Below, piece after piece: positions 45,373 through 56,700 of a DNA stretch of 64,000 nt. The notes below the pieces were generated by a model. It had not been told where the DNA came from. It saw only the letters and a list, made by a program, of their open reading frames with translations, and did no database searches. Within the stretch, counting starts at the first letter, position 1. Each line of letters starts with the position of its first letter. This DNA comes from Persicaria tinctoria (Eukaryota > Streptophyta > Magnoliopsida > Caryophyllales > Polygonaceae): positions 82,094,188 to 82,158,187 of the forward strand of contig JBANSL010000013.1 of assembly GCA_037127255.1 (NCBI GenBank), in the 5' to 3' direction. The translations under genes were made by a program, and so were the position numbers.

Positions 45373-48134
45373 TTCTATGCACCTAACAAGGCTCCAGGTC
45401 CGGATGGTATGCCAGCACTCTTTTATCAAAAGTTCTGGCATATTGTCGGGAACGATCTCACTAGATGTGTGCTGGATGTCTTAGCCGGTCACTCTATGCC
45501 TGAGGGGTTGAACCATACTTTTATAACTCTTATTCCTAAAGTCAATAATCCTTGTAAGATGAAGGATTTGAGGCCAATAAGCTTATGTAATGTTATTTAT
45601 AAAGTGGTCTCCAAGGTGCTAGCGAACAGGTTAAAGAAGGTCCTCGAGCATCTGGTTGCAGAGAGTCAAAGTGCTTTTGTGCCAGGAAGAATGATCACGG
45701 ATAATGTACTTGCAGCTTTTGAACTGTTTCATTATATGAAGACGAGGAATGGGAAGAAGGGGTACATGGCTCTCAAACTTGATATGGCTAAGGCCTATGA
45801 TCGAGTTGAGTGGTCATTCCTAGAGCATAGCATGAGAAGACAAGGGTTTGCGGAGGAATGGGTGGCGCTGATCATGAAATGCGTTACAACAGTGACATTC
45901 TCGGTGTTGTGGGATGGTTCGCCGTCACAAGCCTTTAGCCCGAGGAGAGGTTTGAGGCCGGGGGATCCGTTGTCACCATACTTGTTTCTATTGTGCGCGG
46001 AAGGTTTGTCTGGGCGGTTGTGCGAAAGTGAGAGGCAAGGGAGAATTGAAGGGATTCGGATAGCACCGATGGCTCCTAGGGTCTCACATCTTTTCTTTGC
46101 AGATGACTGTGTTCTATTTACGAGAGCTACGTGTCAACAGAGTGCTGAAATTGTCAAAATCCTCCATATTTATGGAAAAGAATCAGGCCAACAGGTGAAT
46201 TTCTCTAAATCTGAACTTTCATTTAGTAAGAATGTAGATGTGGGTCAGAGGCAGGAATTATCTGAGCTACTGGGAATTAGGGAGGTGGAGAAGCATGAGC
46301 GCTATCTAGGCCTTCCGACAATGGTGGGAAGATCGAAGAAAGTCATCTTTACACAGATAAAGGAGCGGGTTTGGAAAAAGGTTAAAGACTGGAAAGAGAA
46401 GTGCCTCTTTAGTGCGGGGAAAGAGGTTTTAATCAAGTCTATAGCCCAAGCTATCCCTACTTATGCGATGTCGTGCTTCAAACTGCCGGTTGGTTTCTGC
46501 GAGGAGTTGGAACAGATTATGTGCTAGTTCTGGTGGGGTGGGGATGACCGAAACAAGAATGTACACTGGATGAGTTGGAAGAGGATGGGTATGACAAAGG
46601 AGAAAGGGGGACTTGGGTTTCGTGATCTTGAGCTGTTTAATAACGCGTTGTTAGCGAGACAAGGGTGGAGATTAGTTCAAAACCCTTTATCTTTAGTAGC
46701 GCGGCTGCTGAAAGCGAGGTATTTTCCGAATTCATCATTCCTAGAGGCGACTTGTGGATACAATCCGAGCTATACATGGAGAAGTATTCTAAGTGGACAG
46801 GAGGTGCTTAAGAAGGGTCTTGTTTGGGAAATAGGGAATGGTGCGAATGTGAATGTGTGGGAGGACAGATGGATTCCACGTCCAAAGAGCTTTTGGGTTC
46901 TAGGCAACCTACACGGTGGGGATCCTGGGTTGTGGGTGCTGGATTTGATTGACTGGAGCCGAAATATGTGGAATGAAGGCTTGGTTCGGTTCTTGCTGCT
47001 ACCATGTGATGCTGAGTTGGTGCTCCGAATGCGGTTGGTCTGCCCTTTCAATGAGGATGAGCGAGTTTGGGCGTATGATAAGGGCGGCTTCTTCTCGGTA
47101 AGGTCTGCTTATCATATGTTAATGGAGGAGAGGTTAGAAAGGGAAGGAAGGCCAGAACAAGCGAAAGGTAACGTAGTGGGGAGAGCTTGGAAGAAAATGT
47201 GGAAGTTGAACATATTGCCGCGAGTTAGAACCTTTGTTTGGAGGGCTGTTAGGGGGGTGTTACCTTGCAAGACCAATCTGTTTAAGAGGAAGATAGTGGA
47301 AGATGAATGTTGCGATTTGTGTGGTAGAAGGGAGGACGAGTTTCATGCTCTGTTTGAATGTCGTGGAGTGAGGAAAGCATGGAAGCAGAAGGAGGCCTTG
47401 GTGCGGGGATGGGGTGAGAAGCCGTTGTTGGACACATTTGTGCGGGTGTTTATGGAGCTGAACTCAGAGGAGCAACGCCGGTGGGCTGTGACGATGTGGA
47501 AGGCGTGGGAAGTTCGAAACAAACGCATTTTCGAGGGAAAGATCATTGATCCGATGGAAGTGAGACAGGGGGTTGAGGATGTACTCAGGGGACAACGGAC
47601 CATTGTTGTAGGAGGAAGTGTCACGCGGCTGGAAGAGCGACCAGGGGAGGCTGCCTGGACACCACCGGGAGCCGGTTTCATAAAGCTTAATTGCGATGCC
47701 GCGGTCTCTGAAGATCGAGGTTCGGGGTTGGGCATTGTGGGAAGGAATGAGCGGGGGGAGATGCTGTTTGCGGGATGCAGAAGAATCGAATTCACCACGA
47801 CGGTCGAAGTGGCGGAGGTGCAGGCGGTCATGTGGGCTGTTGAGGTAGCGCGGGAAAGGGGCTTTACAAGGCTGATCGTTGAGACAGACTGTTTAGCGCT
47901 AGTAGCGAAGCTGAGGAAAGGATACAACGACCGGGGTGAGCTGAAACATTTGATCGATGCGGCTCGTGGACTCGCGACTGGTGCAATGGAGGTTATTTGG
48001 CGTCATGTCCGGCGGGAAGGCAATAAAGTGGCCCATGGTTTAGCTGCTTATAGGTCTTCACATTCTAGTTTATTTTTTAGCTATTTAGCATTACCAATTA
48101 CAGTGTCTGAACAATTGCTCTTAGATATCTAATA
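45373..48134 (+). mobile_element. 5'-truncated LINE (L1-type) with RT and RNase H
   Basis: One reading frame runs from 'APGPDGMPALFYQKFW' to the end of RNase H. The only break is a TAG at 46525-46527 (before 'FWWGG'). Reverse transcriptase blocks are visible: 'DLRPISLCNVIYKVVSK', 'FVPGRMITDNVLAAFE', 'LKLDMAKAYDRVEW', 'RGLRPGDPLSPYLF' and the catalytic 'FFADDCVLF'. The zinc-binding zf-RVT segment (CDLCGRREDEFHALFEC) and RNase H ('KLNCDAAVSEDRGSGLGIVG', 'EVAEVQAVMWAVEVARE', 'HVRREGNKVAHGLA') follow. The endonuclease and ORF1 are missing. The right end meets the Helitron at 48135. Confidence 0.85.
45409..48132 (+). pseudogene. LINE reverse transcriptase/RNase H with one stop
   Basis: The two open stretches, 45409-46527 and 46570-48132, are in the same frame (offset 1161, divisible by 3) and read through except for the TAG at 46525-46527. 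Few other lesions are visible, so the copy is fairly young or the family has been recently active. The last ~25 codons, after 'HGLAAYRSSH', look unlike RNase H tails and may be non-LINE sequence. Confidence 0.75.
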
Positions 48135-50596
48135 TCTAATATAATACTAAAACAGTTGCAAAAAGGACACGTGGCGACAATACATTAAAAGTGACACGTG
48201 GCATCCATACACTTAACATACCCTCATATATACTTAAAATAAATATATTTAAAATGATTTTTATTAATTAAAATATTGAATTTGTTAACCATATCACAAC
48301 AACTTCTCCAAATTTTTAGATAATTTTTTATCTAATATTTTTTGAATCCTGGAAATAATAAATCAATAATTTTATTAATAAATTTAAATTAATTTATCCA
48401 CCGTTGATTTGAAAACATCTAATTAACAACGAGATTTGTTTGAATTAATAAATTAATAATATTTAAACATTTTGTTTATTGATTTTTTTTTGTTAAGATA
48501 TTTGAGGATTCTATGATACTCGAAATGATATTGTATTTAACGAAATACACTACGTGAAGATTTTATTCTTATATATTTAATTTATCTATTTATTTATTTA
48601 TTTTGTTAAAGTTGTCGAATGATATTTAATTTATACTTTTATAATCAATAATCAATAGACTATTAAAAAACATCATTTGGAATATTGGATAGGCAACATA
48701 TGCATATACGATCCTAACCTTCTTATCTTAATCAATATATTTGTTTAATCAATAAATTGATGATAAGATCAAATCGATCTTCTTTAGATGATATGTGATC
48801 TTGGTATATATGTGATCCATTAGTGCAAGAAAATTTAGAAGTTTAGGTTGATTTTTTATTATTGCAAAATTGAAGTGACACGTGCAATTTGAGGCATTTT
48901 TTTTTTCATTTTAAATGAAAAAATAGTTTTTCTACTTATCCGGATTTCTCTTTGTTTGTGTTGTTATGGCATCGAGACATCGATCATATGTATATGCTTG
49001 GTAAATTCAAAGGCTATTGCCCTACGATTTGATTTGATTTTTTTATATGTAAAATATATTTTCATTTTTATAATAACAAAATCTTAGAAATACTAAGCAA
49101 TTTAGTAAAAAGAAATATTTGTCAACAATTATGGCTTTACCTTATACTATATAAATTCCTAAATAATATGGGTTCAACTTCACTAAACATACGTGACTTT
49201 ACCTTATACTATGAGATTATTTCTAATTAACATTTTTTGGTTAAACAAATAGGACACATAATACATTATCCAGAAGTCGAGTCGACGTGAAGCTCGATTG
49301 AACTAGACTAAGATAAAAAAAAATGCTTGATTTGAATTCACTGAGTTTGATTAATTTGATTTGATTTCAATAAACAATGAAAATATTAGAAATATTATAA
49401 TGTTTAATTATTCATTAAAACTAATCATTTTCAATTATTTTAAAAACCATAAATTTAACAAAATGAGAAAATCAAGAGATTTCGTAAACTTCTTTATTTG
49501 GTGAGCTGATACTCCGATATATTTGGGTTATTAATTTTATTCACTATATTTCAAAGATAATTATTTAGTTATAATATTTAATCATTTATTTTTAAATTTG
49601 TTTTAAGTTATAATTCAAAATTTGATTTTACCACATAAATTTATGTTTAATCTGAACACATGTGCGCGCACAAGCCCATATTTTTCATGAAATCTTGGTG
49701 GGTAGACACACCCATATGCCATTTTATTTCATTTGTCAATTTTTATCTTAACAAATACGTACTCAAAATAAAATTATTTAAAATCCTAATTATGATATGT
49801 TAATATGTGAATTAATTTATTACAATCATCTCATTTGATAGTGATTGAATTCTCTAGATTGATCAATTTTAATTTATTATCATTTACCAAATAACAACAA
49901 ACATATCTTTTTTAATTTTTTTTAAACACAATAACTCAAAACATTTACATGTATATATGTATATACAATAAACATGTTACTTCTATCATGTTTGTACTTA
50001 CAATTTCGTAGTTTTGTTTTTCAGTTTCTCTACATGTATCAATATATCTATATTTTTTTTCTTTCATTTTATTAATATTGTTTTATCTAGAGTAAATTTT
50101 TTTTAACATATAATCAATAATGAATGACCTTTATTACGGACCACATTGAAGAACTAACAAACTATAAAATATTATAAGATTAGAAGATAACTAAAAAAAA
50201 GTTGAAACAATCTTTGCATATAAAAATAAAACAATAATGTGTATTTTTATGGAATAAAGAAATTTGAACTTATGAACTATGGAAGTGATGAAGAGGATGA
50301 TGAAAATCAAAACGGGAATGAGGAATGATAACATCAATCGAAACAATTATGATTAATAATCTAGCTAGGTATGAAAATAGATTGCCTAAAAATACTAAAT
50401 TATTTAATCTCATATAATATTCTCCGAATTCAGAATTCATAAAAAGTACGTCACAAGACCGCAAATTAGAAAAATCAATTACAACATATGCTTCAAGACA
50501 CGGGAATTAAAATTTGAATCCAAGTTCAAGATTTTCATTATCAATAGGTTATGAGCTCGATTCCCAATCCCCATTTTGTTTAAGAGTTTTTCCTGC

Positions 50597-50627
<31 letters not shown>

Positions 50628-51069
50628 CTTCTTCTTCTTTTACAAATGAATTGAAAGTAAAAACTTGAGATCCAAAAGAATTTCATTCAATATTTTTATT
50701 TGTCATATGTTTTATGACACTAAGCTAACTATCCATACTTTGACCTAATATATATAATAATAAAGCTTCTATTTAGATATTGCAAATCATATAATATGCT
50801 CAAATAAAACTAATAAAAAGATAATACTTGAAAGAGTTTTTAGCTTCTTAAAAAACATATAAAAAAATAAAATGGCATATATTTTGAGACGAAAGGATAT
50901 TTTTTTTTACTTTTAAGTTTAGTAATGTAATATAGTTTTTTTTATGTGTTCTCCATCCCAAAGTTCTGAAAATTCCATTCACCGGTGTTTGTGGGATGTG
51001 TAGTACATATCTTCTATAAAATATAATATACTTACAAATCTCGTGCGTTACGCACGGGCACTACGCTAG
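48135..51069 (+). mobile_element. Non-autonomous Helitron
   Basis: The 5' end 'tctaatataatactaaaaca' follows an A, and 'gacacgtggc' occurs twice just inside (48167-48203), as in many plant Helitrons. The 3' end has the diagnostic hairpin CGTGCG-TTA-CGCACG (51042-51056), then 'ggcactacgCTAG' ending at 51069, followed by T. There are no inverted repeats or target duplication, as expected. No Rep/helicase frame is seen in the 2.9 kb AT-rich interior. An alternative 5' start exists at 48128. Confidence 0.7.
50597..50640. repeat. (CTT)n microsatellite
   Basis: About 44 bases of cttcttctt repeat inside the Helitron. Confidence 0.9.
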
Positions 51070-51071
51070 TT

Positions 51072-52713
51072 TTTTTTTTTTTGTTTTTGATTAGGAAATA
51101 ATTCGAGGCCGGACAGGCCCGGACCTCGAGAGGCCGACAAAGTCGGCAGACGGTAAGCCGTCTAAACATACAACATAGCAAAAGAAAATACAATATGGAA
51201 ACAGAATACAATCACATAGTACAACAAAAGACCCACACAAAATAAACCCGGAAACCCCAGACCCAAGCACACAAGCGGACATAGCAACGAGAATATGGAG
51301 ACCCGGCGTGGAAAGTGGATAGCGAGCGCATGGGACAGCACGACTGACATGATGTCTCGCCGCCGAAAAGACGGAAAGCAGCAATCCACAAAGGGCAAAG
51401 ACGACACCTGGGGAAGTGTGGATCACACGACGTTCCCTCCACCTAGATGAAGGATCTTCGGAGACCACGAACACCACCAATACGATCACTTCGATCAACC
51501 AGGGTCGCAGAACTGCTCCTCAACCGAAACTAACCACGAACCAGAAGACAGAACTCCAAACAACCCGATAGAAAAGTATGACCGTGAGAGGGCGAAGAGC
51601 GCAAGAAGATTCCGGAATTATATGTATTTATTATAATATATATGAGCTGATAAATTTCCAAAATACGGAAATTTATATGAATTTAATATAAATTTTATTA
51701 ATTATTTTAATTTCTTGGGTGCTCAGGCCGGAGCAAAATACTTGGCCAAACCACACAAGACATAATCTATCAGGCCCGGGCCACCTTCGGGCCCAAGGCA
51801 AACCCGAAGGTAAGGGCAAGCCCGATAAGGTGATTGAATCCCTAACCCCAAAATGAACAGCCAAAGGGGATGACGGGGAAGGGACAACACAACAGTCCGC
51901 CGGAGCAGCCCACGGCGCACACCGTAGTAGCCAACCAGCCGGACAACGACGGCCACAAGATCGACCAACGGTGCGCAACAACACCCAGGTCGACCAGATG
52001 GACAGCAAAGGCGATAGGAAATCACCGGTCAGAGAAGGGGAGGCCGGTGGAGACGGGCACTAAAACCAAACCACACCAGGACGACACCCACAGACGCACC
52101 GACGAACGACAGCCCGATAACCGGCTACCGAGCAAAGGAAACGACGAAGGAGCGCCAGTTAGGGGCGGAAACGCCGATCCCAGGCCGGAGTAGCAAGTGA
52201 CAACCCAAATTGAGACAAATTTCAGCCTAATTAAACGCAGAAAAGGATTTTTGGAGGCTGAGTAGGAGAGACGAGGAGACCACCCAACCTAATTTTGACA
52301 TCGACTTCACCGACCGAGGAGACCAAACGAGATAGCGGTATGCAGCCAACATGCGGCAACAGGGGATGAGACATCTCCGACCCGAAGACGAGAGGACGGA
52401 AGAAAGAAAACCACCCAGTCGGCCAACCGGAGAACGCCACCGAAGAGGGGATAAGAGCTTCCGACGAGGAGAATCTCAGTCGAGAAGAGAGATCCGACCT
52501 CCGCAGAGGAGCTGAGGGCCTCCGCAGAGGGGTTAGGGGCCTCCGAAGAGGAGTTAAGGGCCTCCGAAGAGGGGTTAGGGCCTCCGAAAAGGAGTTTTGA
52601 GCTTCCGATGGTCGGAAAACCTGCTCCGGCAAGAGCCTCCGAATGCTCTCTCTCTAGAAAGATAGAGAGAGGAGAGAGCGTTTTTTGGGAGTTCTTATAA
52701 ATTTTATATTCAT
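51072..52713 (-). mobile_element. Non-autonomous retroposon, family copy 3, at the Helitron end
   Basis: On the minus strand it ends 'ggcctcgaattatttcctaa' plus an A-run (plus-strand T-run from 51070). It is flanked by a perfect 16-bp duplication 'gggcactacgctagtt' at 51056-51071 and 52714-52729. The body shares with copy 2 a region that is almost identical over ~200 bases (51290-51540 against 30360-30590). It also shares the gggcccaagg motif (51787-51800) and 'cctccg.agagg' repeats (52497-52580). No convincing ORF is present. Confidence 0.8.
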
Positions 52714-53074
52714 GGGCACTACGCTAGTTAATCACTAAGCCAGTTGGCTCTTTCTCAAAAAAAAAAAAAAACGATTTTACATAAAAAAAATAAATAAAAA
52801 AAACCACAAGAAGGTAAAAATATTAGTGGTAAAATGGTAAAAATAAAAAGAAAGGATATAAAATATTAATATAGATGCTCCCTGCCCACAAACAAGGGGC
52901 AAAGAAAATTCATCATCTTGGATAATTCTAATTCCCAATTCAATTGGTCAACGGAGACAAGGTCATCCCTTTGACTCCAAACCCAAGCAAGAAGCAATTA
53001 AATCTCTATGCTCCCACCAACATTCACAATTGAACTAGTCTTTTCTATGGATTAATTAATTAATCAACCGGTGT

Positions 53075-53220
53075 TACCAATTACAAGTTGGTGTAGTGGA
53101 TATGGGACTACGTCTCATATCAAAAGGTTTGAACTTCGAATCTCCTTCAAAACATGAAGACGCTTGTGAGTGGAGGGTCAACCTAGTTGATCGAAAAACT
53201 GGAATAAAATTAAAAAAAAA
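53075..53220 (+). mobile_element. tRNA-derived SINE with 15-bp target duplication
   Basis: The 146-bp body starts 'taccaattacaagttggtgt', with an A-box-like 'ttggtgtagtgga' and a B-box-like 'ggtttgaacttcgaatc'. It ends in an A-run (53212-53220). The duplication 'ttaatcaaccggtgt' lies at 53060-53074 and 53221-53235 and is perfect. Confidence 0.85.
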
Positions 53221-53235
53221 TTAATCAACCGGTGT

Positions 53236-53723
53236 GAGATTTTATATTTTAATTAGTTTCACATAAACTTTCATTTTTGGGTACTAAAGTATTTGTATTT
53301 GGATGATATTCATTAACCAAATATATCACATAATTTACAAAACTTATGATATTAATATTTCAAAAAATTGAAACTATATATATATATATTAAATTCCAAA
53401 TAACACAATTAAAATTATTAAAACTACATTTAAATAACATTAGGAAAAATTACTCTATTTTTTTTTTTTATCATGTGAAAAAATGACACTCAAGGGTTGG
53501 TATGGAACTGGACTCTGGAGTAGACAAAAAAAATAAAAAAAAAATACCGAAAAGGACAGAAAACTCGATTGAATAATTCCTACTAAACCTTTGATCCAAT
53601 TAAATAGAGACACTATACACCCTTTTTACTCCACCATATATATATATATATATATAGATAGATTATTAAAACGTAGTCCAAACTAGTAATAACTAAACAA
53701 ATTAGAGAGAAATTAAAAGAGAT
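53236..53723. promoter_or_regulatory. Upstream region of the WRKY gene
   Basis: AT-rich DNA with a TA repeat (53636-53656) about 70 bases before the start codon, which may overlap a TATA element. Two W-box-core TTGAC sequences were looked for and none was convincing. Confidence 0.35.
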
Positions 53724-56700
53724 ATGGAAGATATAGCGCGTTTAGTTGTGTCAGGGTGCAGATTAGCCAAAGAGATAGAATCCGGCGTACTAAACGAGTA
53801 TGGAGCGGCGGGGGAGCTGCCGGAGAAATGCGAAGAGATCGCCCGGATATTCAGGGAGGCCTGTGACCGCCTACGTGCCCTCCAAGCAGTTGGCGCCCAC
53901 GAGCCGCCTAATGCAGTAGTAGTGCTGCCACGTCCTGTGGCTTTGGGGCCCACTCTAGGCAAGGGGAAGGAGGTTGGTGTATGGAAACCGCCGTGCACGG
54001 TGAAGCGCCGGACAGGCGCCGGTGAGGATTGGACGGCCTTGCAATTTACACGGACGGGGTAATTATAATTAATTAATATAAGTATTGAATAAGGCAATAC
54101 GTACGTAGCATACTATACTTAAGGCTCGTTTGTTTAGATAACTAGGGAAAGGAAAGGTAAGGTATTAAATTTTACACATAAAATGTATATGATCACCAAT
54201 TTTTGTGAGCTTGGAGGAGATGATGGAGGGGAATATTAGCCATCCTAGATGTATTAGTTATCCCCCTCAAAATTAGGGAATAGAAGGGTAACACATTTGT
54301 GTGGAAAATGGGAGAAGGAGGTGAATGATTAGAATAGGGATCAATGAATCTTAACTTAAATATGGACTATATTCATGAGGGTAATCATTACTTTTCCCCA
54401 CCAGAAAACAAACGGGGGCTTAATACTTATAGACTATAATCTTGAGATGATTTAATTTGTTGGTGTAAATTTGTAATATATATGATGAAGAAATCAAAGT
54501 AAGGAAGGAGGGAAGAAAAGAACAACAGTGGAGGTAGCGGCGCCGGTGCAAGGGAACACAGAAATAGCTCCGGACGACGGCTTCACTTGGAGAAAATATG
54601 GCCAAAAAGAGATTCTTCATGCTATTTTCCCCAGGTATTTTTTTTCTTCTTATTATTTCCTATAATTCTATATTATACCACTGAAATTAATCGCGATTAG
54701 CTTGAAAGCAAAATAGAAAAAAACAAATATGTCTACTAATAATAACAAAGAGATAATTGGAGAATTTAAACCCCTTTCAATAATTTTATTAGTTTATAGA
54801 CCCCTTTGTTAATTGTTTAGGTAAGTAGACCTTTTTAGATGTGTTTTTACTTAATTGTCCTTAATTGTTTTATTTTCAAAAAATGATAATAGAAAAAAAA
54901 AAGAAATGGTTAAAATCAAATCTTTTAAAGGAGATTACAATCAGATTGGAGAAACGGTTTTCAAACGCTCTCCTCTCCTCCATTTTGCAGGGTTTCTCTG
55001 CTCGACCTAAGTCTCTCTATGTTCCATCGTATATCTTGATTCACCAAAATAGCTTTTCGCCCTTTCTCTCCAACAAAAGTCCAAGTACCTTCCAATAAAT
55101 CCCAATGTCCATTATAGTATGTCGTTATAAGCATTTCCTCCATACCTACACATCAATAAACACATTACTAATTACAATATAACATCACAATACAATATTT
55201 TAGGTAAGCTAATACGCACTTACAATAATATATTACCATTCCGATTTATTTCTCCTTACACTAAATTTCAGGTAAGCTAATACGTACTCACAATACTATA
55301 TTACCATTCCGCTTTATTTCTCATTACACTAAATCGATGCCTTATTGTAACTACCTATTATCCCCCCAATCCTATCTCAACCCCCCTCTCACAACTCCCC
55401 TTGTGTCCTACAATCAAAATTCAATATCCTATTACAATATCAACCCAAAGATCCAATAAGACAGCTTCTGTTTCACCATCAACAATAGCAAACGCAATCG
55501 GATAAATCTGGTAATTTGAATCTTGTGCTACTGCAACTAATAAAACCCCACCATACTTTCCTTTCAATAACGGAAAATCCACTGATATAACCTACAATAA
55601 TAATAAAAATACAGATTCTACAATAAGTATGGATGTATATGGAACATAAATACTGCACTAAATTAACTACACATACTCCTATAAACGTCATGTACCCTAT
55701 ATATATTTCCTTCCTCATAATGCTCAATTACATACCGAACATATCAAACGATAGTTACATTACATTAAATTGGTCATTTCAATTCCGTAACTTAAATTAA
55801 CACAATACTTACCCTTCACTAGAGAAACTGTGCACTCTTGTATCTCTCTTCAATGGCGTTTGCCGCTTTAGAACATGATGGCTCTGCCACAGCTTCGTAC
55901 CGTACTACTTAATTAGGAGACGGATTTGATTTCTACAGATCGCCGTTTAGCCCTTCTCCCCGTGATAGCTAACCGGTTACAAAAGAAATAAGAGAGATTT
56001 TATTTGATTTTGTGGATTAAAAATAAAAGGGGTGGTTAAGATCTTTTTTTTAAAAAAAAATTCTTTTCCATAATTAATTTATTCATCTTGAGTTTGTACG
56101 GCAGTTGCTTTTCTTTTGTGGATCACAAGGGCTTTTTTGGAATAAAAAAGATAAAAGGTCTAAATTACAATAAAATTATGAGAGGAGTCTATTTACCTAT
56201 ACAATTTATGGAAAGGGTCTATATACCCCATTCTCCCAATAACAAATGAACGGCCTGAATGAGTTACGACATAAAATTTAGGATAGCAAGACGAAGTACA
56301 AGTTTGCATTATCAATCCAAGTTGCATTCTGACTCTGATTCAATCATTTGTTTTTGTACAAATCTTATTATGTACGTACATAAAATTTTGAGATACTAAC
56401 CATTCAATACACGTGCTTTTATTTTTTCAATACATTTTGTAAATAATAAGTACTGTATTAATTTATTAAAAAAATACTATAATTTAATTAATGTATATAG
56501 TTTTTAGATTTAAAAAAAATATTAAAAAATAAAAACACATTTATCACCGAACAAGATAGTATATACTACCACTCCTTCTCCCACCCTCACCGCACTGTCT
56601 CTCCCCTTCCTCACTCCCTCCATTGGCATCATCATTACCCAATGTTAGGGATTTAGTGGTAATAAGAACAAGAGCACGCATCGGAAGAACGGAATCACAA

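Noticed and set aside
47343..47927. 194-codon minus-strand frame
   Set aside because: It is the antisense of the LINE RNase H region, which has clear motifs on the plus strand.
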